Shown here in pieces: positions 55,149-63,987 of a DNA stretch of 64,000 nt. The DNA comes from JAJEFO01 sp009843725 (GTDB lineage: Bacteria; Pseudomonadota; Alphaproteobacteria; Rhodobacterales; Rhodobacteraceae): contig CBDEUJ010000004.1 of assembly GCA_965243215.1 (NCBI GenBank), positions 806,001-870,000 of the forward strand. The letters are read 5' to 3'. The position numbers were made by a program, and so were the translations under genes. Under the pieces are notes generated by a model. That model was not told the DNA's origin, ran no database searches, and saw only the letters and a list, made by a program, of their open reading frames with translations. Position 1 is the first letter of the stretch; the number at the start of each line of letters is the position of its first letter.

Positions 55149-56018
55149 CTACAGGATCAGTTTCTTCTCGTTTGGCTCAAGGTTGTCGTAGTTCCAGAGC
55201 TGCTTTCCGGCGACGATCTTGGTGAAATGATCCACGCCCCTGCCTGGCATGAGCCCGTACTGGGTCAGCTTTCGCGTCAGCCAGTCCTTGTCGAGCTTCG
55301 TAAGGTCGGCTGTGACCGCATCGACGCCGAGCGAGCGGATTTCGCCTCCGACATAGATCGTGCCGTCATACATCGAGTCGCCGAGGTTCTTGCCCGCGTT
55401 GCCGCAGACCACCATCCGCCCCCGCTGCATCATGAAGCCGGAAAGCGCACCCGTGTCGCCTCCGACAATGATGGTGCCGCCTTTCATGTCGATTCCGGTC
55501 CGGGACCCCACCGATCCCCTGCACACCAGATCGCCGCCACGGATTGCCGCGCCAAAGGTCGAACCCGCGTTCTTTTCGACGACGACCGTGCCGGACATCA
55601 TGTTTTCCGCGCAGGACCACCCTACGCGACCGTTGATCCGGACATTGGGACCGTCAATCAGGCCGACTCCGAAATATCCCGTCGAACCCTCTATGATCAG
55701 GTTCAGCCGAGACAGGATTCCGACCGCCAGCGAGTGCTTTCCGCGCGGGTTCTGCAGCACGATGGTGCCATAGCCTTCGGCCATCAGGTCGCGAATTCGG
55801 GCATTGACTTCGGTGTTGGTCAGGTCGCCGGCATCGAATTCGGTGCGCTTGTTGAAATCGACGTCCGGCGCCCACGGATAGGTGAACCGCTCCTGCGCAT
55901 CCGGATCGAACTCGATGTAGAGCGACTTGCCCGTGAGCTGTTCGGTTGTCATGCCAAGGGCGTTGACCCGCTCTTCCTGAGTCATGTCCCTGAGTTCCGC
56001 GTCGCTTATTCCAGACAT
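55149..56018 (-). CDS. mgsB: N-methylglutamate synthase subunit B (GXGXG domain)
   Basis: 289-aa protein of the glutamate synthase beta-helix (GXGXG) type. It shows a repeated glycine pattern (NGRVGWSCAENMMSGTVVV, GDLVCRGSVGSRTG, MKGGTIIVGGDTGALSG, GNAGKNLGDSMYDGTIYVGG). Start at ATG 56018, with AGGAG seven bases upstream; the open frame further up is antisense noise. Middle subunit gene of mgsABC; it probably bridges the amidotransferase and the FMN subunit. Confidence 0.92.
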   Translation of the reverse strand: MSGISDAELRDMTQEERVNALGMTTEQLTGKSLYIEFDPDAQERFTYPWAPDVDFNKRTEFDAGDLTNTEVNARIRDLMAEGYGTIVLQNPRGKHSLAVGILSRLNLIIEGSTGYFGVGLIDGPNVRINGRVGWSCAENMMSGTVVVEKNAGSTFGAAIRGGDLVCRGSVGSRTGIDMKGGTIIVGGDTGALSGFMMQRGRMVVCGNAGKNLGDSMYDGTIYVGGEIRSLGVDAVTADLTKLDKDWLTRKLTQYGLMPGRGVDHFTKIVAGKQLWNYDNLEPNEKKLIL

Positions 56019-56094
56019 TTGCCGACTCCTTCCGCACCAACGATGTCTGCCATCACGAATCGGGACGCTGCCCAGCCCCGAACTCGGCGGGACT

Positions 56095-57030
56095 TCACGC
56101 CTGCCATACGCGAACCTCCTCGTCGTAGGGATCGTGGGTATCGATTTCCTCCGGGAAGATCGTGCGAATCGCCACCTCTTCCGAAGCCATGGCAATGAGA
56201 TCGTCGGATTCGTAGAGCACGAGAGGCTTGGCGGCCATGGTGTCCTTGGCCATGCCGAGCTGGTCCCTGGTGCAGACAAGATACGTGAACACGCCGTCGA
56301 TCTCGTCTATGGAACGGCGCAGGCTTTCCTCCAGCTGCACGCCGTTGGCCAGATGATGGGCCGTGTAGACGGCGAGGAGTTCGCTGTCGCAGTCCGACAT
56401 GAAGCGGTGCCCCTTCCGCTCCATTTCACGGCGCATGATCCAGTAGTTGGTAATCTGCCCGTTATGGACGACGCTGACATCGTTGTAGGGAAACGCCCAG
56501 TAGGGATGGGCCGACTTGATGTCGACGTCTGATTCAGTCGCCATTCGGGTATGGCCTATGCCGTGGGTTCCTTCGAAGTCGTTCAGCCCGTACGCCTTGG
56601 CCACGCTGCCGGCGTCGCCGAGATCCTTGATCAGTTCCAGGCCGTTTCCGAGCGAGAGGATTTCGACACCTTCCGTTTCCTCGATATGCCCGGCCATGTC
56701 GCCCGTGTCGCCGTCATGGTTCAGCACGTAACGCAGCGCGTAGGGCCGCACCCGCTCCTTGACCTTCACCTCGGCCTCGTGGCTGGCGAGAATCGCGTCG
56801 ACCGCCTCGATGCGTTCTTCCAGCCGGTCGTGGATGCTGCGGCCAAGTTCCATGTCCTCGGCTTCGGCAATCTTGACGCGCATGACATACTCGCCTTCGC
56901 CCGGGTCTCCATAGACCGCATAGCCGGTCGAATCCGGCCCGCGGTGCTTGAGCGCCTGCAACATCGACGTCATTTCCGCACCGACATTCGCGCGACGGCC
57001 CTTGTGAATGATTCCCGCAATTCCGCACAT
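56095..57030 (-). CDS. mgsA: N-methylglutamate synthase subunit A (class II amidotransferase)
   Basis: Ntn-type glutamine amidotransferase domain protein, 311 aa, beginning MCGIAGI so that Cys2 becomes the N-terminal nucleophile. ALKHRGPDSTGYAVYG, GHTRMATES and HNGQITNYW are the family blocks. It lies between gmaS and mgsB. In MgsABC it should cleave gamma-glutamylmethylamide and release methylamine for transfer, by analogy with glutamate synthase. Confidence 0.93.
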   Translation of the reverse strand: MCGIAGIIHKGRRANVGAEMTSMLQALKHRGPDSTGYAVYGDPGEGEYVMRVKIAEAEDMELGRSIHDRLEERIEAVDAILASHEAEVKVKERVRPYALRYVLNHDGDTGDMAGHIEETEGVEILSLGNGLELIKDLGDAGSVAKAYGLNDFEGTHGIGHTRMATESDVDIKSAHPYWAFPYNDVSVVHNGQITNYWIMRREMERKGHRFMSDCDSELLAVYTAHHLANGVQLEESLRRSIDEIDGVFTYLVCTRDQLGMAKDTMAAKPLVLYESDDLIAMASEEVAIRTIFPEEIDTHDPYDEEVRVWQA

Positions 57031-57101
57031 TCCAATATGCCTCCCCTATCTTTTTCCGGACAATGGGCACCGCAGGGGCGCCCGGCTCCAGACGCCTCCG
57101 A

Positions 57102-58577
57102 TCATGGCAGGCATTCCATGTACATCTCGTTGTCCCATTCGGTGACGGTGGACATGAAGCGCGCGAACTCGTCGCGCTTGTACTCGTCGTAGAGCCTGTA
57201 CATCTCGCCCGGAAGGCCGCGCTGGACGACCTTGTTCCCTGCAAGATGATCCAGAGCCTCGCCGAGGGACATCGGCAGCTTGCGAACCTTCTTGCCTTCC
57301 GCCATCGCTTCGTAAATGTTGCGCTCTTCAGGCTTGCCCGGATCGAGGTCGTTTTCGAGACCATCGTCCATCGCCGCCAGAAGCGCCGAACCCATGAGAT
57401 AGGGGTTCACCATCGAATCGACCGAGCGATACTCAAACCGGCCCGGCGCCGAGACGCGAAGGCCCGTGGTCCTGTTCTGAAACCCCCAATCGGAAAAGAC
57501 GGGCGCCCAGAAACCCGTGTCCCACAGCCGCCGATAGGAATTCACCGTGGAGCATCCGATCGCGGTCAGGGCCTGGAGATGCTTCACCACCCCGCCAATC
57601 GCCTTGAGGCCGGTCTTGCCCGGCAACTGGGGATCGCTCGTGTCGGGCATGAACGTGTTCTTGCCGCCCGAAACGTACAGGTAGTTCTCCTTCAGTCCCG
57701 GCAACTTCTTCGGGTCGTTGCCTGTCGGCTTGAAGCCGTCCTTGCCCTTGGTCCAGAGCGACATGTTGTGATGGCAGCCAGAAGCCGAGACACCCATGAA
57801 CGGCTTCGACATGAAGCAGGCGAAGATTCCGTTTTCGCGAGCGACCTGGGCACAGATCTGGCGATAGGTGGTCAGCCGGTCGGCGTTGCGCAGCACGTCG
57901 TCGAAGGCCCAGTTGAGCTCCAGCTGGCCCGGCGCGTCCTCGTGATCGCCCTGGATCATGTCGAGGCCCATCTTGCGGGCGTAGCGTATCACTTGCAGGG
58001 ACACGGGCCGAAGCGACTCGAACTGGTCGATGTGGTAGCAGTACGGCTTGGAGAATCCGTCGCTGGGCTTGCCGTTCTCGTCGAACTTCAGCCACATCAT
58101 CTCGGGCTCGGTTCCCATCCGAAGCTGCAGCTTGTGCTTTTTCTGGAAGTCCTCATGCAGCCGGCGAAGATTGCCGCGACAGTCGGCGGTGAGGTAGGCT
58201 CCCGGATCCTGCCTCTCCTCCCGATTGCGGAAGAGGGTGCAGTAGAAACGTCCGATCTCAGGCGCCCACGGCAATTGCATGAACGTCTCGGGCTCAGGGA
58301 TTCCGACAAGTTCCGCGGCTTCCGGACCGTATCCGAGATAGTTTCCGGCCCGGTCGGTGAAGAGATTGACCGTAGCGCCGTAGACGAGCTGGAAGCCCTT
58401 CTTGGCCACGCTTTCCCAGTGATCGGCAGGAATGCCCTTGCCCATTATCTTGCCGGTGACCGAAACGAACTGAAGGTATAGGTACTCGATACCCAATTCA
58501 TCGATCTTCTTGCGGACTTCCTTGATCTTTTCGTCTCGACCCTTCGCCTCGACGAACTTCTCTATATCCATTGCCAC
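57102..58577 (-). CDS. gmaS: Gamma-glutamylmethylamide synthetase
   Basis: Glutamine synthetase-like ligase, 491 aa, joining methylamine to glutamate with ATP. Blocks: QFVSVTGKIMGKGIP near the N-terminus, GTEPEMMW, QGDHEDAPGQLELNW, ASGCHHNMSLW and NRTTGLRVSAPGRFEYRSVD. The following mgsA-B-C genes identify it as GmaS rather than a nitrogen-assimilating GS. GTG 58577 has GGGAG seven bases upstream; ATG 58571, two codons later, is also possible. It follows the FAD oxidoreductase gene. Confidence 0.93.
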   Translation of the reverse strand: MAMDIEKFVEAKGRDEKIKEVRKKIDELGIEYLYLQFVSVTGKIMGKGIPADHWESVAKKGFQLVYGATVNLFTDRAGNYLGYGPEAAELVGIPEPETFMQLPWAPEIGRFYCTLFRNREERQDPGAYLTADCRGNLRRLHEDFQKKHKLQLRMGTEPEMMWLKFDENGKPSDGFSKPYCYHIDQFESLRPVSLQVIRYARKMGLDMIQGDHEDAPGQLELNWAFDDVLRNADRLTTYRQICAQVARENGIFACFMSKPFMGVSASGCHHNMSLWTKGKDGFKPTGNDPKKLPGLKENYLYVSGGKNTFMPDTSDPQLPGKTGLKAIGGVVKHLQALTAIGCSTVNSYRRLWDTGFWAPVFSDWGFQNRTTGLRVSAPGRFEYRSVDSMVNPYLMGSALLAAMDDGLENDLDPGKPEERNIYEAMAEGKKVRKLPMSLGEALDHLAGNKVVQRGLPGEMYRLYDEYKRDEFARFMSTVTEWDNEMYMECLP

Positions 58578-58632
58578 GATCGTTCTCCCAGTCGGTCAAA
58601 ATGCCCGCCGACATTCCGGACGGGCGGGTTCA

Positions 58633-59976
58633 TCAGCTCCATGGGTAGGGGCTGCTGGAAACTGGATGCAGTTCGCCCTTGGCAAAGCGGCCGAAGCGGA
58701 ACGGCTCCAGAAGTTCCTGTCTTTCTCCAAGCACTTCGTCGGCGATCAGGTGTCCGACGCCAATCATCTTCCAGCCGTGATTGCTGTCGGCGATGACCGC
58801 GACATTTTCGTGAAAGTGATCGAAGACCGGAAAGCTGTCGGCCGTAAAGCAGCCGATCCCTCCCGAGGGCTCTCGATGATACTTGGGCATCTTGCCTTCG
58901 TAGCGCCTTTGGCAATGGGCAAGCGCGCTGACCCACATGTGCGCGAACTCGTCGCTGGCAACGAATTCCGGGCTTGAGGGTCCGTACGGGTCGATCTGCA
59001 CTTCGTCGGCCGGCGTGTCGACCTTGTAGGGCGAGGCTCCCCCCTGGATGCCGCCGAAATGAAAGTCGGGCTTGTAGTAGATGCCCCACATCTCGTCGGT
59101 GATGACGGAGTCATCCACCGTCGATCTGAGTTCGGCGTCGGTATCGACATGGATGACCGGCGGCAGGGAACCGTCATCCGCAAGTCCTTCGTTCGGGTCG
59201 ACGAGCAGCACGCCCTCCTCCAGCTGCCAGAAGCGCCACATGGGCACATCTTCATGCATCTCGCCGTTCATGCCCTTGATCGAGATCTTGCCCGGCAGGT
59301 CCAGCATGCTCCAAAAATCGCGTATCCATGGACCGGCCCCGATTATGACGCGTTCGCAGGAAATGGTGCCCTTGCTTGTCTCGACCGACCCGATCGCGCC
59401 CGAGCCGTTCATTGAATTGAATCCCTTGACCTCGACGCCGGCGATTATGCGCACGCCCAGTCTCTCCACCTTGTCGGCCAGGGCATACATGGTCTTGGTC
59501 TGATTGGAGAAGCCGCCCTGGCTTTCATGCAGGACGCTCGTGATGTTCTGTGCCTGCCAGTCACTGAAAATGCCGCGCATGTACGACGTGCTGGCATTCG
59601 CTCCCTCTATGAACACGCTGTCGTATCCGATTTCCTGCTGCTGCGCAAAGATCGTTCCGACATCGTCGCGCATCGATTCCGGGCTTATCTGCATGTAGCC
59701 AACGGGATGGTAGGAAAGTCCTTCAGGGTCGGCCTCCCAAATGTCGACCGAATGCGCCATGAGCCTGCGCATGGCCGGCTGGAAGTAGTTGTTGCGCACA
59801 ACCCCGCAGGCGATCCCGCTGGCGCCGGACGCAATGCCAGACTTGTCCAGGATGACAATTCGGCCCTCGACCTCTTCCCCTTTCTCGATCAGCCGCTCGG
59901 CGAGTTTCCACGCGGTCGAAACACCATGGATCCCCGCTCCAATGATCACGTAGTCGACGTGACTCGGTACAGACAT
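58633..59976 (-). CDS. FAD-dependent oxidoreductase (DAO/sarcosine oxidase beta-like)
   Basis: Amine-oxidising flavoprotein of the DAO family, 447 aa. The dinucleotide site is VIIGAGIHGVS near residue 15, and the C-terminal FAD contact is NVAVIADSNHGWKMIGVGHLIADEVLG. It opens the methylamine operon just before gmaS and shares its upstream region with a divergent GntR gene. Known N-methylglutamate dehydrogenase has four subunits (MgdABCD), of which MgdA is of this type, but no B, C or D genes follow. It may oxidise N-methylglutamate alone, or another N-methyl amino acid. ATG 59976 has GGGAG upstream. Confidence 0.85.
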   Translation of the reverse strand: MSVPSHVDYVIIGAGIHGVSTAWKLAERLIEKGEEVEGRIVILDKSGIASGASGIACGVVRNNYFQPAMRRLMAHSVDIWEADPEGLSYHPVGYMQISPESMRDDVGTIFAQQQEIGYDSVFIEGANASTSYMRGIFSDWQAQNITSVLHESQGGFSNQTKTMYALADKVERLGVRIIAGVEVKGFNSMNGSGAIGSVETSKGTISCERVIIGAGPWIRDFWSMLDLPGKISIKGMNGEMHEDVPMWRFWQLEEGVLLVDPNEGLADDGSLPPVIHVDTDAELRSTVDDSVITDEMWGIYYKPDFHFGGIQGGASPYKVDTPADEVQIDPYGPSSPEFVASDEFAHMWVSALAHCQRRYEGKMPKYHREPSGGIGCFTADSFPVFDHFHENVAVIADSNHGWKMIGVGHLIADEVLGERQELLEPFRFGRFAKGELHPVSSSPYPWS

Positions 59977-60049
59977 GCAGGTTGCTCCCGTCTCGCAGAT
60001 CGAACTTCTGAATCGCACATTGCGCGACCGAAGTCCAAAATCAACCCCT

Positions 60050-60113
60050 TTTTGATCCAATCTATTGCATCTGACGCAGAATCTGCTACTTTTGGAATAG
60101 TATTGGATCAAAA
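60050..60113. promoter_or_regulatory. Widely spaced 12-bp inverted repeat in the divergent regulator/operon promoter
   Basis: TTTTGATCCAAT (60050-60061) and ATTGGATCAAAA (60102-60113) are perfect inverted copies separated by 40 bases. The right copy lies 10 bases before the GntR start codon and the left copy 73 bases before the FAD oxidoreductase start. The pair looks like two operator half-arrays for the GntR regulator, able to control both the 16-kb methylamine run and its own gene, perhaps with a DNA loop. Confidence 0.7.
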
Positions 60114-60123
60114 GGTGGCCCAA

Positions 60124-60798
60124 ATGGCTTGGCGCAATTCTTCAAACGTCGCCGTGGAGATTCGGCGTTCGATCACGGACGGAACCTATCGGCGACATGA
60201 TCGTCTGCCGGCATCGCGCCAACTTGCAGAGTCGTTCGGGGTTGCACGAAACACGCTCCGCGACGCGCTGCAGCAGCTTGAGAGGGAAGGTCTCCTTGAA
60301 ATCCGGCCCGGCAGCGGCGCATACGTGACCGGTATTGGCGACCAATCGATTCCGAAGGCAGTCGAGGAAGCGGCGCCGCTCGAGCTGATTGACGCTCGCT
60401 TCGCGCTGGAGCCACATATCTGCCGGCTCTGCGTCCTTCACGGCAAGCGAGAGGACTTCGACGCCATGGAAGAGCTATGTCGGCGCATGGAGAGATCGAC
60501 GGCCGACCCGACGGCGTTTGCAGAGGCCGACACCGCGTTTCACAAGGCCCTGGCCTCGGCCACCCGCAGCAACCTGCTCATCTGGCTGATCGAGCAAATC
60601 AACACCGTGCGTTCACTCGACGAGTGGACGCGGATGCGGCACCTGACGCTCAACGCTGCCATGATTGACCAGTACAACGTCCAGCACCGCGACATCCTGA
60701 ATGCGCTGCGCTCGCGCGAACCGGAACGCGCTGCAGCGAAAATGAAGGAGCACCTGGAAACCGCACGCCTCTCTCTGACGCGCGCCGCCGAAACCTGA
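60124..60798 (+). CDS. GntR family regulator (FCD type), probable methylamine operon regulator
   Basis: FadR-subfamily regulator, 224 aa. The winged helix covers about residues 8-72 (VAVEIRRSITDGTY, RQLAESFGVARNTLRDALQQLEREGLLEI in part, GSGAYVTG), followed by an FCD ligand domain with FAEADTAFHKALA and HRDILNALRS. The gene is divergent from the FAD oxidoreductase/gmaS operon and the inverted repeat lies between them, so it probably senses a pathway intermediate. The start is ATG 60124. Confidence 0.92.
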   Translation: MAWRNSSNVAVEIRRSITDGTYRRHDRLPASRQLAESFGVARNTLRDALQQLEREGLLEIRPGSGAYVTGIGDQSIPKAVEEAAPLELIDARFALEPHICRLCVLHGKREDFDAMEELCRRMERSTADPTAFAEADTAFHKALASATRSNLLIWLIEQINTVRSLDEWTRMRHLTLNAAMIDQYNVQHRDILNALRSREPERAAAKMKEHLETARLSLTRAAET

Positions 60799-60804
60799 TG
60801 CAGA

Positions 60805-60979
60805 GCCATCGCAGAAACGGTGGTCCAGCTTGTCAGCTTTCCGCGCATTGACGTGACTCTCCCGCCATCGGCTGTCCGTGCCATGTTCAGCGCCAAGTTC
60901 TCGGGACCGTTGTCCTTCCGGCGAAGGTCATCATCCGCCATGATCACGTCCAGGACCCGGTGGAGCGAGTTTTCGATTC
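60805..60979 (-). pseudogene. Relic of an ISAs1-family transposase gene
   Basis: On the minus strand, RKDNGPENLAL, ADGGRVTSMRGKL and (upstream) a stretch matching ENSLHWVLDV of the intact transposase at 30-31 kb appear in order, with small in-frame losses. Only about 60 codons near the transposase C-terminus remain. It shows that a relative of the active element was once inserted beside the methylamine regulator. Confidence 0.88.
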
Positions 60980-61098
60980 ACATGCGGAGAGTCGAAGTGT
61001 TTGGACTCGGGTGGGGAAAATCTAATTGGATTTCGTCGCCATACCAATTCGGTGACCCGGACAATTCGAGCCACTGTCAGCGCAGCGGGGAAACTGAC
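60980..61098. other. Short gap without a gene
   Basis: The gap between the IS relic and the TRAP transporter stop holds no recognisable gene or hairpin. With the relic it makes a 300-base non-coding stretch between two genes that converge. Confidence 0.6.
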
Positions 61099-62433
61099 CT
61101 AACCCCGCATGGTACCGGGTAGATAAAGCGCTAGCGTTGGCAATGCCGTGATCATTATCAGGCACACCAGCATCGCCAGCCAAAACGGCATGATGCCGCG
61201 ATAGATCTCCTTCATCGAGGCCTCGGATACGCTCTTTACCACAAAGACGTTCATGCCCACCGGCGGGCTGATCAGGGCCATTTCGAGAACGATCACCATG
61301 ATGACGCCAAACCAGATCACCAAGTCGGACTGCGTGGCGATTCCAAGCAGTTCAGCAATTCCGGATGTCTGGATAATCGGCAGCACAATTGGCAAGACAA
61401 GAACCATCATCGCGAACCCGTCGAGGAATGTGCCGAGGAAAATGAAAACCGCGAGCACAAGGGCAAGCAGTGCCAGCGGATGCAGCGCCATTTCTATTAG
61501 CGTTTCCGCAAGTTGCGCGGGAATCTGGGTCAAAGCAAGAAACGGCGAGAACACGCTGGCCCCGATGATGATGAAGTAGATCATGACAGTTGTTGAAACT
61601 GTTCTGAACAGCGCATCGACGAAGCCGCGAAACGTGAACTCGCGGCGCGGAAGCGAGAAAAGGAATGCCAGCACCGCGCCGACCGAGGCCGCCTCTATTG
61701 GGGTGAAGACACCGCCATAGATGCCGCCGATGGAGATGACGATGATCATCAGAATCGCGGTGCCCCGGATCAGGTACTTGATCCGGTCGGCAAGCCCGAA
61801 ACGTTCGCCTGCCGGGCCTATTTCAGGGCTCATCAGCGTCAGGACCCAGATCGTCGCCATGAAACAGCCCGACAGGATCAGCCCCGGGATGACGCCCGCC
61901 AGAAACAGCCGCCCTATCGATTCCTCGGTAAGGATCGCATAGAGGATGAAGCCGGTTGAAGGCGGAATGAGAATGCCCAGTGTGCCGCCAGCTGCTACCG
62001 CTCCCGCACCAAATTTCGCGTCATAGCCGAACCGCTTCATCTCGGGCAACGCGACGCGACCAAGCGTCAGCGCCGATGCCACTGAAGATCCCGAAAGCGC
62101 CGCAAATCCGGTGCATCCCAATATCGTTGCGTGGGCCAAGCCGCCGCGAAAACGCCCGATCCACGCATAGGCGGTATTGTAGAGATCGCGGCTCATTCCG
62201 GACGTGCTTGCAATGTTGCCCATCAGCACGAACAGCGGGATCACCGTCAGCTCCACGAAGGTCAGCGTGGCCCAGGTCTCGGTGAACAGCGTCGACACGG
62301 CGGCCGACCAGGAGTTCAGCAGCGTGTTTCCGGTCAGGCCCGCCACGATCATCGCGAATGCCACTGGCAACCTGAGCGCCATCAGGCTCAGCAAGAGCAC
62401 CAATCCGAAAATCCCGACTTCGACCGAACTCAT
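61099..62433 (-). CDS. dctM: TRAP transporter large permease subunit (DctM)
   Basis: Large membrane subunit of a tripartite ATP-independent periplasmic transporter, 444 aa, about 12 hydrophobic segments. Typical stretches are ALRLPVAFAMIVAGLTGN, GCTGFAALSGSSVASALTLGRVALPEM, GTLGILIPPSTGFILYAILTEESIG and SPPVGMNVFVVKSV. Sodium-coupled uptake of an organic acid is usual. Its ATG overlaps the DctQ stop by four bases. Ligand not predictable from sequence. Confidence 0.94.
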   Translation of the reverse strand: MSSVEVGIFGLVLLLSLMALRLPVAFAMIVAGLTGNTLLNSWSAAVSTLFTETWATLTFVELTVIPLFVLMGNIASTSGMSRDLYNTAYAWIGRFRGGLAHATILGCTGFAALSGSSVASALTLGRVALPEMKRFGYDAKFGAGAVAAGGTLGILIPPSTGFILYAILTEESIGRLFLAGVIPGLILSGCFMATIWVLTLMSPEIGPAGERFGLADRIKYLIRGTAILMIIVISIGGIYGGVFTPIEAASVGAVLAFLFSLPRREFTFRGFVDALFRTVSTTVMIYFIIIGASVFSPFLALTQIPAQLAETLIEMALHPLALLALVLAVFIFLGTFLDGFAMMVLVLPIVLPIIQTSGIAELLGIATQSDLVIWFGVIMVIVLEMALISPPVGMNVFVVKSVSEASMKEIYRGIMPFWLAMLVCLIMITALPTLALYLPGTMRG

Positions 62434-62927
62434 GCACCGGCGTCCTGTCGACCGGAGCCGGAGGCCCGGAAATCCGAATAGGTCTCACATAGGACAACAA
62501 GTGCATGCAGCGCGCCGATCACGGTGATGAGGCGGATGAACGGCAAATGCGGGATCAGGATCATGTTGGTCGCTTCGCCAAAAAGCACCGCGTCTTCGGC
62601 CGCCTCGATCGAGCGCCACGCGATCAGCGCGAATGTTCCTGCCACCAGCAGTTTCACCACCAGTCGCCGCAGGATTTCCAGCGCTCGGATCGGGATCGCC
62701 TCATACAGATCGACGCTGATGTGCCCGGCGATCCTCCAAGTATAGGGCGCGGCAAGCATCAGCGACACGACCATGCCCATTTCGACCAAGTCTTGCCGTC
62801 CCCGCAGCGGTGCCGAAAAGAGGTAGCGCAACAGGACGTCATAGAATGTCAGCGCCACGACAAAGCACAGCACAAGCCCGGCGGCCACGGACATAAGCAT
62901 CGCAACCCGATCGATCAGCCTGTCCAT
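62430..62927 (-). CDS. dctQ: TRAP transporter small permease subunit (DctQ)
   Basis: Four-helix membrane subunit, 165 aa. MDRLIDRVAMLMSVAAGLVLCF begins helix one, LLRYLFSAPLRGRQDLVEMGMVV is the conserved DctQ stretch after it, and HISVDL precedes helix three. It links the binding protein and the large permease. Starts 49 bases after dctP. Confidence 0.93.
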   Translation of the reverse strand: MDRLIDRVAMLMSVAAGLVLCFVVALTFYDVLLRYLFSAPLRGRQDLVEMGMVVSLMLAAPYTWRIAGHISVDLYEAIPIRALEILRRLVVKLLVAGTFALIAWRSIEAAEDAVLFGEATNMILIPHLPFIRLITVIGALHALVVLCETYSDFRASGSGRQDAGA

Positions 62928-62976
62928 GCCGCGCCCTTTATTCGCGTCCCCGGCCGAAACCAGGGACGGAAAGTCC

Positions 62977-63987
62977 TCAATTCAACATCGCATCGATAAT
63001 TTGGGTCGCCGGGACGCCTTGGGCATCGAATTCAGTCTTCAAGCTGGCGACTGCCCCAGCCGCAGCTGCGTCGAAGGCCGCCCGCTCCTTGTCCGACAAG
63101 ACGATGATCTCGGCACCTTCCTTGTCGGCGAATCTGCCCATGGCAATCTCGCCAAACTTGGCCAGACCCGCCGCCGAGCGCTGCGAAATGCCGAGCCCGG
63201 TCAGCCTGTCCAGTGCGGCGCGGTCGTCGGCGCTCAACTCGTTCAATGCTTCTTCGTTGGCCACAAGGAAAATGGTTGTTGGCATTTCCGGCAGGTTGGT
63301 GGTGACGTAGTTCGTGGTCTCGATCAGCTTGAAGATCAAAAGCGAATCCGAACCCATTAACGCACCATCGACGACACCGGTGTTCATCGATGTGTAGACC
63401 TTGTTCGCGGGCATTGGCACCGCCGTGGCACCGTAGGCCTCGATAATCGCGGCGGCCGAGGACGAAGCCACTCGGATTTTCAAGCCGGCGAGATCGTCCA
63501 TGCTGTGGATTGGTCTGTCACGCATCATCAGCACCGCAGGCGGGGTTACGAAAAGTGCCAGCGGCACGGTTTTCTTGAACTCGTCCCTGAGGTGCTCGTC
63601 CATTACCTTCCAGAGCTTTGCGGTGGCGTCCTCGTGGCCCTGAGTGACGCCGGGCAGCTCGATCAGCAGCGTTCTTGGAAAGACCGAGGACGTGTAACCC
63701 GGCAGGCCGTACGTGATTTCCGCCACCCGGCTGACGGCACGCTTGTATTGCTCGACCGGGCCTTTGCCAAGTTCGCCTGAAGGATAGATCTCGATCTTGG
63801 TCGAACCACCGGTCGCGACGTCGATATCGGCTGCCAGCTTCTCGAAGATCGGCTCGTGCAGGACGTAGACTGGCGGCAAGAAGCTGGCGAGCTTGAGCAC
63901 GTTTTCGGCCAAAGCACCGGACGTTTGAGCGACGAGCGCAAGTCCGGCCGCTGCGCTGGCAAAAAGAGTTCTTCTGACGATGTTCAT
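62977..63987 (-). CDS. dctP: TRAP transporter substrate-binding protein (DctP)
   Basis: Periplasmic binding protein, 336 aa, with signal peptide MNIVRRTLFASAAAGLALVA ending near GALAEN. DctP features: LKLASFLPPVYVLHEPIFEKLA, YPSGELGKGPVEQ, and DLAGLKIRVASSSAAAIIEAYGATAVPMPANKVYTSMNTGVVDG-type residues with the Arg that salt-bridges a carboxylate. First gene of dctP-Q-M, ending 13 bases from the window edge. Ligand probably an organic acid. Confidence 0.93.
   Translation of the reverse strand: MNIVRRTLFASAAAGLALVAQTSGALAENVLKLASFLPPVYVLHEPIFEKLAADIDVATGGSTKIEIYPSGELGKGPVEQYKRAVSRVAEITYGLPGYTSSVFPRTLLIELPGVTQGHEDATAKLWKVMDEHLRDEFKKTVPLALFVTPPAVLMMRDRPIHSMDDLAGLKIRVASSSAAAIIEAYGATAVPMPANKVYTSMNTGVVDGALMGSDSLLIFKLIETTNYVTTNLPEMPTTIFLVANEEALNELSADDRAALDRLTGLGISQRSAAGLAKFGEIAMGRFADKEGAEIIVLSDKERAAFDAAAAGAVASLKTEFDAQGVPATQIIDAMLN

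Noticed and set aside
53742..57030. Ordinary glutamate synthase split into three genes
   Set aside because: Linkage to gmaS, tmm and tdm and the order A-B-C fit N-methylglutamate synthase better.
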